DNA of 64,000 nucleotides, from positions 144,136 to 208,135 of the forward strand of contig DDEN01000061.1 in assembly GCA_002336115.1 (NCBI GenBank), read 5' to 3'. Positions 44,549-52,993 of this stretch are shown piece after piece. The position numbers and the translations under genes were made by a program. Below the pieces are notes generated by a model. That model saw only the letters and a program-made list of their open reading frames with translations. It was not told the origin of the DNA and made no database searches. Within the stretch, counting starts at the first letter, position 1; every line of letters begins with the position of its first letter. The DNA is from Chitinophagaceae bacterium UBA1953 (GTDB taxonomy: Bacteria > Bacteroidota > Bacteroidia > Chitinophagales > Chitinophagaceae).

Positions 44549-44581
44549 TTTGGATGAATGCTTAATCGGTGGCTACCTTTG
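44549..44581 (+). promoter_or_regulatory. Promoter of the rplM-rpsI operon
   Basis: TTTG at 44549-44552 and TACCTTTG at 44574-44581 match the Bacteroidota -33 and -7 elements with 21 bp between. Transcription would start near 44587, giving a leader of about 60 nt before rplM. Confidence 0.75.
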
Positions 44582-44648
44582 CGACCCCGTTGATAAAAAC
44601 GGCTATTTTCAACAAATCCACGGGATGGCGTGGTAAAAATTAAACAAA
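44582..44648 (+). promoter_or_regulatory. Structured 5' leader of rplM, candidate r-protein autoregulatory element
   Basis: The leader holds two small stems, CCGT/ACGG (44587-44602) and CCACG/CGTGG (44618-44633), just before the L13 start. L13 operons in other bacteria are controlled by a leader that binds ribosomal protein; that this one works so is inference. Confidence 0.4.
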
Positions 44649-45092
44649 ATGAGTAAACTACATTTCACTACCAAGCATGCGAACGAGGCTACCGTACAGC
44701 GTAACTGGTACGTTGTTGACGGCACCAATCAAACCGTTGGTCGCATGAGTGCTAAGATTGCTGCGGTACTCCGTGGTAAAAACAAAGCTTATTACACTCC
44801 CCACGTTGATTGTGGCGATTATGTAATTGTAATTAATGCCGATAAAGTTGTATTAACCGGTGCAAAGCTGGAGCAGAAAGAATACCAGCATTTTACAGGT
44901 TACCCCGGCGGTCAGAAAATTGAGATGGCAAAAGATCTTTTGCGTCGTCGTCCAGAGGTGGTTGTTGAACGTGCTGTAAAAGGTATGTTGCCAAAAAACC
45001 GTTTAGGCCGCAAAATGTACAAGAAGTTATTTGTATATGCAGGTGCTGAACATGCTCACAAAGCACAACAACCAAAAGAATTAAAATTTTAA
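44649..45092 (+). CDS. rplM: 50S ribosomal protein L13
   Basis: 147 aa, the normal length. Family pattern WYVVDGTNQTVGRMSAKIA near the N-terminus, YTPHVDCGDYVIVINADKV, and GMLPKNRLGRKMYKKLFVYAGAEHAHKAQQP (residues about 110-140). First gene of rplM-rpsI, the conserved bacterial pair, followed here by rpsB and tsf. Confidence 0.98.
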   Translation: MSKLHFTTKHANEATVQRNWYVVDGTNQTVGRMSAKIAAVLRGKNKAYYTPHVDCGDYVIVINADKVVLTGAKLEQKEYQHFTGYPGGQKIEMAKDLLRRRPEVVVERAVKGMLPKNRLGRKMYKKLFVYAGAEHAHKAQQPKELKF

Positions 45093-45100
45093 AAACCGCT

Positions 45101-45135
45101 AATAGCCAAAAGCTAAAAGCTAAAAGCTAAAAATA
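45101..45135 (+). repeat. 7-bp tandem repeat between rplM and rpsI
   Basis: Three perfect AAAAGCT units (45108-45128), flanked by partial units (AATAGCC, AAAAATA), fill the 44-bp spacer directly upstream of the rpsI start. Confidence 0.8.
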
Positions 45136-45136
45136 A

Positions 45137-45526
45137 ATGGAAAAGCAAAAAAATGCAGTTGGTCGCCGTAAAGAAGCCATCACCCGTGTGTTCATCAGCA
45201 AGGGTACAGGTAACATTACTGTGAACGACAAAAACTATAAAGAATACTTCCCGCTGGTTTACTTGCAAAACCAGGTAGAAGCTCCGTTAAAAACCGTTGA
45301 ATCGTTAGACAAGTTTGATTTGAAAATCAATGCTGGCGGCGGTGGTATTAAAGGTCAGGCCGAAGCTATTAAGCTGGGTATTGCCCGTGCACTTCTCGAA
45401 GTAAATGCTGAATATCGTCCTGCTTTAAAGGCAGCCGGTTTACTGAAGCGTGACCCTCGTGGTGTTGAACGTAAGAAATTTGGTAAGAAGAAAGCACGCA
45501 GAAGCTTCCAGTTCTCTAAACGTTAA
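45137..45526 (+). CDS. rpsI: 30S ribosomal protein S9
   Basis: 129 aa. AVGRRKEAITRVFISKGTG, NAGGGGIKGQAEAIKLGIARAL and the invariant C-terminal RRSFQFSKR, whose tail contacts P-site tRNA. Cotranscribed with rplM across a heptamer-repeat spacer. Confidence 0.98.
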   Translation: MEKQKNAVGRRKEAITRVFISKGTGNITVNDKNYKEYFPLVYLQNQVEAPLKTVESLDKFDLKINAGGGGIKGQAEAIKLGIARALLEVNAEYRPALKAAGLLKRDPRGVERKKFGKKKARRSFQFSKR

Positions 45527-45622
45527 TATCATTTGTGGTTCATGGCTGGCAGTTGGAGTTATTATCAACTGCTACGCCATCACAACAAGAAACAAAAAAC
45601 AAAACACGATAAACTATTAATA

Positions 45623-46507
45623 ATGGAAAATAACACTTCATTACAACAGCAATTACTCGAAGCAGGTGTGCATTTCGGTCACCTGAAAAAGAAGTGGAAC
45701 CCCAAGATGTTGCCTTACATCTTTGCTGAAAAGAAAGGCATTCACATCATCGACCTCAATAAAACTGTGGAAGGCTTGCAGGAAACTGCAGCCGCTATGA
45801 AGCAAATTGCACGCAGCGGTAAAAAAATTATGTTTGTTGCCACCAAAAAACAGGCAAAAGAAATTGTTACTGAATGTGCGCAGAAAGTAAATATGCCTTT
45901 TGTAACTGACCGTTGGCTGGGTGGTATGTTAACCAACTTCAACACTGTTCGTAAGAGTGTGAAGAAAATGCAGAGCATTGAAAAAATGCTGAACGATGGT
46001 ACGTTCGACAGCATTACCAAGAAAGAGCGTTTGCAGTTAAGCCGTGATAAAGAAAAAATGGAAAAGGTATTAGGTGGTATTGCCAATATGAGCCGTATCC
46101 CTGCAGCTTTATTCCTCGTTGATATTGGCCATGAACATATTGCTTTGGCTGAAGCAAAGCGTTTAGGCATTACAACTTTTGGCGTGGTTGATACCAACTG
46201 CGATCCTAACAAAGTTGATTACTTCATTCCGGGTAATGATGATGCTACCAAATCAATCGCTATCATTACCGAATACATCACTGCTGCAATTGCAGAAGGT
46301 TTGGCAGAACGTCAGGTTGAAAAAGAAGAAGAAGAAACTGAAGAAGTAACTGACCAGGCATCTAAGTTTGATGTAGGCGACGAAGGTGGAAGAGAAAGAG
46401 GTGGCCGTGGTGGTGCAAACCGTGGCGGTGGCCGTGGTAATGCAGGTGGCGGTGGCGCTCCCAAACGTCGTGTGCCAAGCACACAAAAGCGCACTTCTAA
46501 CAGATAG
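45623..46507 (+). CDS. rpsB: 30S ribosomal protein S2 with Gly/Arg-rich C-terminal extension
   Basis: 294 aa from the ATG at 45623; an upstream in-frame start was rejected because the S2 family begins at this point. S2 core: LLEAGVHFGHLKKKWNPKM, FVATKKQAKEIV, FVTDRWLGGMLTNF and FGVVDTNCDPNKVDYFIPGNDDA. Beyond about residue 225 the protein continues with an acidic stretch (EKEEEETEEV) and then RERGGRGGANRGGGRGNAGG, an RGG-like tail of about 45 residues not present in standard S2. Confidence 0.97.
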   Translation: MENNTSLQQQLLEAGVHFGHLKKKWNPKMLPYIFAEKKGIHIIDLNKTVEGLQETAAAMKQIARSGKKIMFVATKKQAKEIVTECAQKVNMPFVTDRWLGGMLTNFNTVRKSVKKMQSIEKMLNDGTFDSITKKERLQLSRDKEKMEKVLGGIANMSRIPAALFLVDIGHEHIALAEAKRLGITTFGVVDTNCDPNKVDYFIPGNDDATKSIAIITEYITAAIAEGLAERQVEKEEEETEEVTDQASKFDVGDEGGRERGGRGGANRGGGRGNAGGGGAPKRRVPSTQKRTSNR

Positions 46508-46553
46508 AAGAAAGCCGGAAGTAAGATATAAGAAGATTGATTCTGAAAAATAA

Positions 46554-46595
46554 AAATGCTTCCTGCTCACTAAAAGTCTGCAGGAAGCATTTTCT
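46554..46595 (+). terminator. Intrinsic terminator between rpsB and tsf
   Basis: AAATGCTTCCTGC pairs with GCAGGAAGCATTT across a 13-nt loop and is followed by T residues, 35 bp before tsf. It would separate or attenuate tsf transcription. Confidence 0.75.
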
Positions 46596-46629
46596 GATTT
46601 ACTGATTAATAAATTATCAAATAGAAATT

Positions 46630-47466
46630 ATGTCAACCGTAACAATAAGTGCACAGGATATTAATAAACTGCGCCAGGCAACAGGCGCTGGTATGATGGA
46701 TTGCCGTAAAGCATTAACTGAAACAAACGGCGATTTTGAAGCAGCCATCGACTGGTTACGCAAACAAGGCCAGAAGGTAGCAGCAAAACGCAGCGACCGT
46801 GAAGCAAAAGAAGGTGTGGTTGTAGCGTTAACAAGTGCTGATAACAAAACCGGTTATGTAGTATGCGTAAGCTGTGAAACAGATTTTGTAAGTAAAAATG
46901 CTGATTTTGTTGCTTTTGCAAAATCAATTGCAGAAGCGGCCGTAGCAAACGACGTTAAGAATATTGATGAGCTCAATGCTGCTGAAGTAAACGGAGCTAA
47001 AGTATCGGACCTGGTGAATGATAAGCTTGCTGCTATTGGCGAAAAAATCGGCATCAGCAAATTTGAACGTATTGAAGCGCCTTATGTTGCTTCTTATATT
47101 CATGGCGCTTACCGCATGGGTGTTTTAGTAGGTTTGGATAAAGAATCTGCAGAAGCAGGAAAAGATGTGGCAATGCAGATTGCTGCTATGAACCCTGTTG
47201 CTGTTGATGCTGAAAGCGTACCGGCTGAAGTTGTAGCCCGTGAAAAGGATATTATTGTGGAAGTAATGAAACAGGATCCTAAAATGGCTGGCAAACCAGA
47301 TGAAATGATTGCAAAAATTGCTGATGGTAAAATGAATGCCTTCTTTAAAGAGCAAACATTACTTGCACAGGCATTTGTAAAAGATGGGTCGAAGAGTGTG
47401 GCTGATTACCTGAAATCAGCAGGTGATGTGAAAGTAACAGGTTTTAAACGTGTTGCTTTAGGGTAA
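46630..47466 (+). CDS. tsf: Elongation factor Ts
   Basis: 278 aa. N-terminal domain LRQATGAGMMDCRKALTETNGDFEAAIDWLRKQG (residues about 13-46) and the core EF-Tu-contacting region VCVSCETDFVSKNADFVAFA. Two dimerisation-type subdomains follow. Catalyses GDP release from EF-Tu. Normal rpsB-tsf order. Confidence 0.97.
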   Translation: MSTVTISAQDINKLRQATGAGMMDCRKALTETNGDFEAAIDWLRKQGQKVAAKRSDREAKEGVVVALTSADNKTGYVVCVSCETDFVSKNADFVAFAKSIAEAAVANDVKNIDELNAAEVNGAKVSDLVNDKLAAIGEKIGISKFERIEAPYVASYIHGAYRMGVLVGLDKESAEAGKDVAMQIAAMNPVAVDAESVPAEVVAREKDIIVEVMKQDPKMAGKPDEMIAKIADGKMNAFFKEQTLLAQAFVKDGSKSVADYLKSAGDVKVTGFKRVALG

Positions 47467-47486
47467 TCTTACAATATAATTCTGAT

Positions 47487-47520
47487 AAAAACAGGCTGCT
47501 GAAAGCAGCCTGTTTTTATT
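47487..47520 (+). terminator. Intrinsic terminator after tsf
   Basis: AAAACAGGCTGC-TGAAA-GCAGCCTGTTTT followed by TATTTT, 20 bp after the tsf stop. Confidence 0.9.
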
Positions 47521-47572
47521 TTATAAGACCAGAGTTGTTTATATTCGCAAAACCTTAAAATAATTCAACGTA

Positions 47573-48202
47573 TTGTTACAGCCAGTTCACGACATCGATC
47601 TGTCCCGCATCAGCAATAAAGAAATTGTTTCATTCATTCATGATCACAAACTGTATAAGCTGAATGATTTTGCTTTACTGAAAAGTTTCTGTAAGGAATC
47701 TCAGACGTTAAAAAAGTTCAGCCATCACACCAAAACATTTTACATAAATCATCCATTAAAAAAAGTTTGGGAAGCGTATAAAACCACACCACCAAAGCGG
47801 GCTTGGTGCGGGCATATGCTGCAGTTTGGTTTGCAATATTGCCGCAAACAAAACAGACTTACTTACATTGATGATGATTTTAAAGAGGCAATGGTGGGGC
47901 AAATTATTTTTGTAAGGGTAAAGGTGCTGGGAGGGCTGGCCAAGGTTGCTGTGGGGCACGAAATTACAGCAATCAACAACGAAGAAACTTATCTGGAAAC
48001 CTCCTATTTAATGAAAGGTAAGTCTGTCGGGTCGCAGCGTGTATATTTTGAGGAGGATGAAAATGGATATACTAAAATCACCCACCATACCATTTATAAA
48101 AGCAATTCACGGTTCAGAGATAAATTTTTATATCCTGTACTTCATACAAAAGCTATCAGTGAATTTCATCATAACATCTGGAAGCAACTGAATAAGAGTT
48201 AA
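47573..48202 (+). CDS. Hypothetical protein, possibly START/SRPBCC-like fold
   Basis: 209 aa from a TTG start; a stop lies four codons upstream and no ATG occurs before residue 80. The order helix (FYINHPLKKVWEAYKTTPP), then FVRVKVLGGLAKVAVGHEITAINNEETYLETSYLMKG (about residues 112-148), then RVYFEEDENGYTKITHHTIYKS and a C-terminal helix, resembles a START-like helix-grip domain. This is a guess from secondary structure; no family motif is certain. Confidence 0.6.
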   Translation: MLQPVHDIDLSRISNKEIVSFIHDHKLYKLNDFALLKSFCKESQTLKKFSHHTKTFYINHPLKKVWEAYKTTPPKRAWCGHMLQFGLQYCRKQNRLTYIDDDFKEAMVGQIIFVRVKVLGGLAKVAVGHEITAINNEETYLETSYLMKGKSVGSQRVYFEEDENGYTKITHHTIYKSNSRFRDKFLYPVLHTKAISEFHHNIWKQLNKS

Positions 48203-48255
48203 CACTCTCCGTTATCTGTTTCTCCAAAAAATAAGGGTAGTTGATTCCGAATATA

Positions 48256-48263
48256 TAATTTTG
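48256..48263 (+). promoter_or_regulatory. Candidate -7 box of gmk
   Basis: TAATTTTG matches TAnnTTTG and ends 7 bp before the gmk ATG, implying little or no 5' leader. No good -33 TTTG at the expected distance. Confidence 0.3.
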
Positions 48264-48270
48264 GAGCTTC

Positions 48271-48846
48271 ATGGAACAAATGAAACAGAAACTGCTCATT
48301 ATAACCGCTCCATCAGGGGCAGGAAAAACATCGGTTACAAAACATTTAATGAAGTGTTTTCCTCAACTTGCTTTTTCAATTTCCGCTGCAACACGCCAGC
48401 CAAGGGCAAATGAAAAAAACGGGATCGATTATCATTTCATGAGTGTTGAAGACTTTCAGCAAAAAATACGCAGCAACGAATTTATTGAATGGGAAATGGT
48501 GTATGAAGGCAAGTATTACGGAACGCTGAAAAGCGAAATTCAACGTATCTGGAACAATCATCAAACACCTATACTTGACATTGATGTTAAAGGGGCTATT
48601 CATGTACAGGGGCTTTACCCTGCACAAACACTTTCTGTTTTTATTGAACCTCCTTCAATTGATGAACTTCGCCGGAGGTTGCAAAGCAGGGGTACAGAAA
48701 CTGCTGAAACATTAGAAGCGAGGGTAAATAAAGCTGCTTACGAAATATCATTTAAGCATTCTTTTACAAAAGTTATCGTCAACAGCGATCTGCAGAAGGC
48801 CTGTTCAGAAGCAGAAGAGGTTGTTGGAGCGTTTCTTGCTTCATAA
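48271..48846 (+). CDS. gmk: Guanylate kinase
   Basis: 191 aa. P-loop APSGAGKTSV, then AATRQPRANEKNGIDYHFMS (GMP-binding region), EFIEWEMVYEGKYYGTLKS, and RRRLQSRGTETAETLEAR as the lid. Phosphorylates GMP to GDP. It has its own candidate promoter. Confidence 0.96.
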   Translation: MEQMKQKLLIITAPSGAGKTSVTKHLMKCFPQLAFSISAATRQPRANEKNGIDYHFMSVEDFQQKIRSNEFIEWEMVYEGKYYGTLKSEIQRIWNNHQTPILDIDVKGAIHVQGLYPAQTLSVFIEPPSIDELRRRLQSRGTETAETLEARVNKAAYEISFKHSFTKVIVNSDLQKACSEAEEVVGAFLAS

Positions 48847-48887
48847 CACAAGTTGGAGATTCATTACAAATCCATTAGTTTAGATAT

Positions 48888-50147
48888 ATGAACTGGTACT
48901 TATTGAGTGGGGTTATTGTATGTATTTTACTGGCAGGCCTGTTTTCAGGTCTTGAGGCTGCTTTTGGTACGCTCAACCGTTTTTCAATTGAACTGAAAAA
49001 AAAACAGGGCCATACCAGTGGCCGTATATTGGGAAATTTTATAGAGCAGCAAAGCAGGTTTATCGGGGCTTTGCTTGTAGGCACATCAGTTTCGCTTGTA
49101 TTTTATGTTTTACTCAGCAGCCGTTTTTTTGCACCGCTTTGGGCTAAAATGCCAATCATTATCCAGAACTCCTGGTTGAAACTGTTTATCGAAATTATTA
49201 TTACTGCGGTTATTGTGCTGCTGGTTCAGTTTGTTTTCAGGGCTTATTTCAGGGCAAGAAGCAATGTTATTCTTTCTTTCTTTGCAAGAATTTTCAGTTT
49301 TATTTACAGGTTTCTTTCACCAATAGCCATGTTTTTTGTGGGTGTTTCAGAATGGATACTGAAATATTTGTTTGATGTGCGGATGAATGAAAAGAAAGAA
49401 GCTTTTGCACGGGTGGATATTGATTACTTTATTCAGCAAAGCAGGGAAAACAACGAGGAAGATCAGGACATTAATACAGAGCTGTTTGAAAACGCACTTT
49501 CACTGCCGGGAGTTAAAGTGCGTGAATGTTTAATTCCACGAAAAGAAATTGTTGGGGTTGATGCGGAAACGTCGGTTGAGGATGTAAAAGAAAAGTTTAT
49601 TGAAACAAAACTGAGTAAACTTATTGTGTATGAAGGAAACATTGATAACATTCTCGGGTATGTTCACCAGCTTGATATGTTCAGGAAACCAACTGAACTG
49701 AAATCTGTTCTTTTACCTATTCCTGCCGTTCCTGAAAGTATGGGCGTAACAGACCTGATTAACCAGTTTACAAAGGAACGCAAAAGTATTGCATGGGTGG
49801 TGGATGAATTTGGCGGCACCAGTGGTATTGTAACGATGGAAGATTTGCTTGAAGAAATTTTTGGCGAAATACAGGATGAATACGATACCGAAGAGTTTGT
49901 TGAAAAACAACTTGCCGAATCGGAGTTTATCTTCAGCGGAAGACTTGAGCTTGATTATCTTACTGAAAAATATAACCTTGAGTTTAAAGATGATACAGAT
50001 GCTGAAACCTTATCGGGCTATATTGTTGAACACCACGAAACAATTCCCAAAGCAAAAGAGCGTATTATTGTTGATGATTATGAATTCGACATTCTTTCAG
50101 TAAATGAAACCCGTATTGAAACAGTGAAAATGAAAATTCTTCGCTGA
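48888..50147 (+). CDS. CNNM/CBS/CorC-HlyC domain membrane protein (GldE-like)
   Basis: 419 aa. Three to four membrane segments in a CNNM domain (GLFSGLEAAFGTLNRFSIELKK, ALLVGTSVSLVFYVLL), a CBS pair (about 200-320; MTRR-like VRECLIPRKEIVGVD and IAWVVDEFGGTSGIVTMEDLLEEIFGEIQDE, residues about 300-330), and a C-terminal CorC/HlyC domain (FIFSGRLELDYLTEKY). In Bacteroidota, gliding protein GldE has exactly this architecture, but hemolysin-like magnesium/cobalt transport proteins do too, and gldD is not next to it. Confidence 0.88.
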   Translation: MNWYLLSGVIVCILLAGLFSGLEAAFGTLNRFSIELKKKQGHTSGRILGNFIEQQSRFIGALLVGTSVSLVFYVLLSSRFFAPLWAKMPIIIQNSWLKLFIEIIITAVIVLLVQFVFRAYFRARSNVILSFFARIFSFIYRFLSPIAMFFVGVSEWILKYLFDVRMNEKKEAFARVDIDYFIQQSRENNEEDQDINTELFENALSLPGVKVRECLIPRKEIVGVDAETSVEDVKEKFIETKLSKLIVYEGNIDNILGYVHQLDMFRKPTELKSVLLPIPAVPESMGVTDLINQFTKERKSIAWVVDEFGGTSGIVTMEDLLEEIFGEIQDEYDTEEFVEKQLAESEFIFSGRLELDYLTEKYNLEFKDDTDAETLSGYIVEHHETIPKAKERIIVDDYEFDILSVNETRIETVKMKILR

Positions 50148-50305
50148 TAAACCGTTTCAATAACCGGTTAAATTCTTCCTTATCCTTTTATGTAAAGAAC
50201 CAGCGCCTGCGAAAACTTTGTAATAACTTTTTCCCTTTATCAGTTATAAAATTTATTTGTTGCCATATTTTCTGGCAAATTTTTAAAACCAAACCGAAAA
50301 CAAGT

Positions 50306-52882
50306 ATGAAGAAAATTGCTTTAGCATTAGTATCGTTTGCGTTGTTACAGAGTACTGTGTCTTATGCACAGAACAAGGCAGCCACAACTCCCGCAGCCGA
50401 TACAACAAAAAAGGTAGCACCAAAACCCGGAATTACAGAAAAAGTAAAATCAAGTAAAAAACTTGCTGGTCTGTTTACACTTTACCAGGATACTGCAACA
50501 GGAAGTGTGCAGATGTACATACGTAAAGATCAGCTTGATAAAAACTTTATTTACCAGAGTTTTTCTTTGAGCGGCCCCACTTCTTTGTTTTTAAACCAGA
50601 GCATGCACCGTTCAACGCTACTGTTTAAAATGAAGAAATCATTTGACAAAATTGAATTTTCTGTTGTTAATACAAACTTCTATTATAATCCTGAAAATGC
50701 TGTAAGCAAAGCAGCTAACGTAGATGTGGCAGATGCTGTTTTTTATACGGATAAATTTTCGGCTGAAGATTCAACCGGCTACCTCATCAGTGTTGACCAG
50801 TTGTTTCTGAGTGATAAGCTTGATCCTGTTAAACCTGTATTTCCGCCAACAATTCCTTCTTATCTTTTTTTCAATCTCGGTGGATTTAATTCAACAAAAA
50901 GTAAAGTAAGCAACGTACGCTCTTACCCGAATAATACGGATGTAATTGTTGACCTTGCATACGATAATCCTGTGCCGTATAACGGGGGAGGAAAAGATAT
51001 TACCGATGCCCGTTATGTACGTATTAAACTGCAGCATTCGTTTCTTGAAGTACCGGTGAATGATTTTAAACCAAGGTTTGATGATCCCCGTGTTGGTTTC
51101 TTTACGCAGGAAGTGGACGATCTTACATCAAACGATGTTAACAATTACCGTGATGTAATCAACCGTTGGCATTTAAAGAAAAAAGATCCATCTGCTGCCA
51201 TAAGCGAACCGGTTGAACCAATTGTTTATTGGATTGAAAATACAACACCTGTTCAATTCCGAAACATAATTAAAGCAGCCGGCGAGCGCTGGAATGAGGC
51301 ATTTGAGAAAGCCGGTTTCAAAAATGCAGTGGTGATGAAGATTATGCCCGATACAGCAACTTGGGATCCTGCTGATATCCGTTACAATGTGATCCGTTGG
51401 GTTTCTTCAGCTTATCCTTCTTACGGTGCAATCGGGCCTAGCTTTGTAAATCCGTTAACAGGGCAAATTCTTGGAACAGATATTACCATTGAATGGAAAA
51501 GCGGTTCTGCAATTCCTTATTTTGATGTACTGGAAGATAATAATGCACCAACTCAGCAAAATCTGTTCGATCAGTTACCTCCAGAGGTAAAAAAACATTG
51601 GCTCAATTGTAATATAGGCGCTGAACTTGCAAAACAGTTTATGGCAGGGTCAACGCTTATTGCAACAAGTGCGGCTGATGGAGGTGAAACAGAAATCAGA
51701 AAAGCCCATGAGCAGTTTTTGTACTACCTGGTTCTGCATGAAATGGGACACACACTTGGTTTAAACCATAACATGAAAGCATCGCAGATGCTGAGCCCTG
51801 CTGAAGTAAACAATACCAGCATCACACAGAAAAAAGGTTTACAGGGGTCTGTAATGGATTATCCTGCAATCAACATCAGCAGCAACCGTAATACGCAAGG
51901 CGATTACTACACAATGAAGCCAGGCCCGTATGATTTGTGGGCAATAGAATTTGGTTACAAAGAGTTTCCTGAAGGACAGGAAGCAAGCGGGTTAAAAACC
52001 ATTCTTAGCCGTAGTAACGAACATGATCTGCTTTTTGGAAATGATGCAGATGATATGCGTAGTCCGGGTAATGGTATTGACCCTCGTGTAATGATTAATG
52101 ATATGAGTAGTGATATGGTTGCTTATGGTGAAGACCGTTATAAATTCGTGAACAATTCAATGAGTAAACTGCTCAGCAAGTTTACCCGTAGCGATAAATC
52201 GTACCAGCAAATACAAATACGCTATGCTGTTTTAAACAGCCAGCGTTTTCAAATGGCAAATGCCATCAGCCGTTATATTGGTGGTGTACAGGTTGACAGA
52301 AGTTTCCCCGGGCAAAATCCGGGAGGCAAACCGTTTATCATTACACCCGTTGAGTACCAGAAAAAAGCAATGACTTTCTTAAATAAATATGTATTTGCTC
52401 CAACCGCATTTGATGTGGACATTCCCTTGTTGCCTTACCTGCAGGTACAACGTCGTGGTTACAATTTCTTTGGTGCAACTGAAGATCCCAAGCATACATC
52501 AGTGGTGCTGAATTTTCAGATGAATATTTTATCTGAATTGCTGAACGCTGTTACTATGCGCCGTATTACCAACAGTGCGTTGTATGGCAATACTTATACA
52601 GTAGCTGATGTGTTAAACGATCTTACCAATGGCATTTTCAAAACTGATATTGGCGGGGTGGTAAATGTGTACCGCCAAAACCTGCAAACTGAATATGTGA
52701 AAGGTCTCATTGCCATTGTTGAATCAAAAACCGGTTACGATAATGCTGCAAGAAGCGGGGCCTACAACAGCCTTCGTAAAATAAAAAGTATGGTAGCTGT
52801 TGCGCCATCACCCAATGAATCGACAAAAGCACACCGTTCCATGCTGCTGTTTTTAATTGACAAAGCTCTGGCAACAAAATAA
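50306..52882 (+). CDS. Exported zinc-dependent metalloprotease (DUF5117/DUF4953-type)
   Basis: 858 aa. Signal peptide to about residue 21 (STVSYAQ). The long N-terminal beta region KKLAGLFTLYQDTATGSVQMYI continues to NVRSYPNNTDVIVDLAY, as in the DUF5118/DUF5117 families. The catalytic site is HEMGHTLGLNHNMKAS: H478, E479 and H482, with H488 as third ligand. QGSVMDYPAINIS follows as the Met-turn region. The C-terminal DUF4953-type part is helical. These large secreted proteases are common in Bacteroidota; substrates are unknown. Confidence 0.9.
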   Translation: MKKIALALVSFALLQSTVSYAQNKAATTPAADTTKKVAPKPGITEKVKSSKKLAGLFTLYQDTATGSVQMYIRKDQLDKNFIYQSFSLSGPTSLFLNQSMHRSTLLFKMKKSFDKIEFSVVNTNFYYNPENAVSKAANVDVADAVFYTDKFSAEDSTGYLISVDQLFLSDKLDPVKPVFPPTIPSYLFFNLGGFNSTKSKVSNVRSYPNNTDVIVDLAYDNPVPYNGGGKDITDARYVRIKLQHSFLEVPVNDFKPRFDDPRVGFFTQEVDDLTSNDVNNYRDVINRWHLKKKDPSAAISEPVEPIVYWIENTTPVQFRNIIKAAGERWNEAFEKAGFKNAVVMKIMPDTATWDPADIRYNVIRWVSSAYPSYGAIGPSFVNPLTGQILGTDITIEWKSGSAIPYFDVLEDNNAPTQQNLFDQLPPEVKKHWLNCNIGAELAKQFMAGSTLIATSAADGGETEIRKAHEQFLYYLVLHEMGHTLGLNHNMKASQMLSPAEVNNTSITQKKGLQGSVMDYPAINISSNRNTQGDYYTMKPGPYDLWAIEFGYKEFPEGQEASGLKTILSRSNEHDLLFGNDADDMRSPGNGIDPRVMINDMSSDMVAYGEDRYKFVNNSMSKLLSKFTRSDKSYQQIQIRYAVLNSQRFQMANAISRYIGGVQVDRSFPGQNPGGKPFIITPVEYQKKAMTFLNKYVFAPTAFDVDIPLLPYLQVQRRGYNFFGATEDPKHTSVVLNFQMNILSELLNAVTMRRITNSALYGNTYTVADVLNDLTNGIFKTDIGGVVNVYRQNLQTEYVKGLIAIVESKTGYDNAARSGAYNSLRKIKSMVAVAPSPNESTKAHRSMLLFLIDKALATK

Positions 52883-52901
52883 AGTTCTTTTTAGTCATGT
52901 T

Positions 52902-52938
52902 AACAAAGCCATCCAGAAAGGATGGCTTTGTTCTTTTA
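52902..52938 (+). terminator. Intrinsic terminator after the metalloprotease
   Basis: AACAAAGCCATCC pairs perfectly with GGATGGCTTTGTT (52920-52932) and is followed by CTTTT. Confidence 0.9.
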
Positions 52939-52966
52939 TCAATTTTTTCACTCGTATAATTCGGAT

Positions 52967-52974
52967 TACATTTG
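52967..52974 (+). promoter_or_regulatory. Candidate -7 box of tatC
   Basis: TACATTTG matches TAnnTTTG, 19 bp before the GTG start of tatC and 18 bp after a T-rich TTTTTT stretch that could serve as -33. Confidence 0.5.
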
Positions 52975-52993
52975 CAACTGAAAATTTTTTCTT

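Noticed and set aside
45533..45622. Thirty-codon N-terminal extension of S2
   Set aside because: S2 proteins start at the position of the ATG at 45623; the extension is not S2-like.
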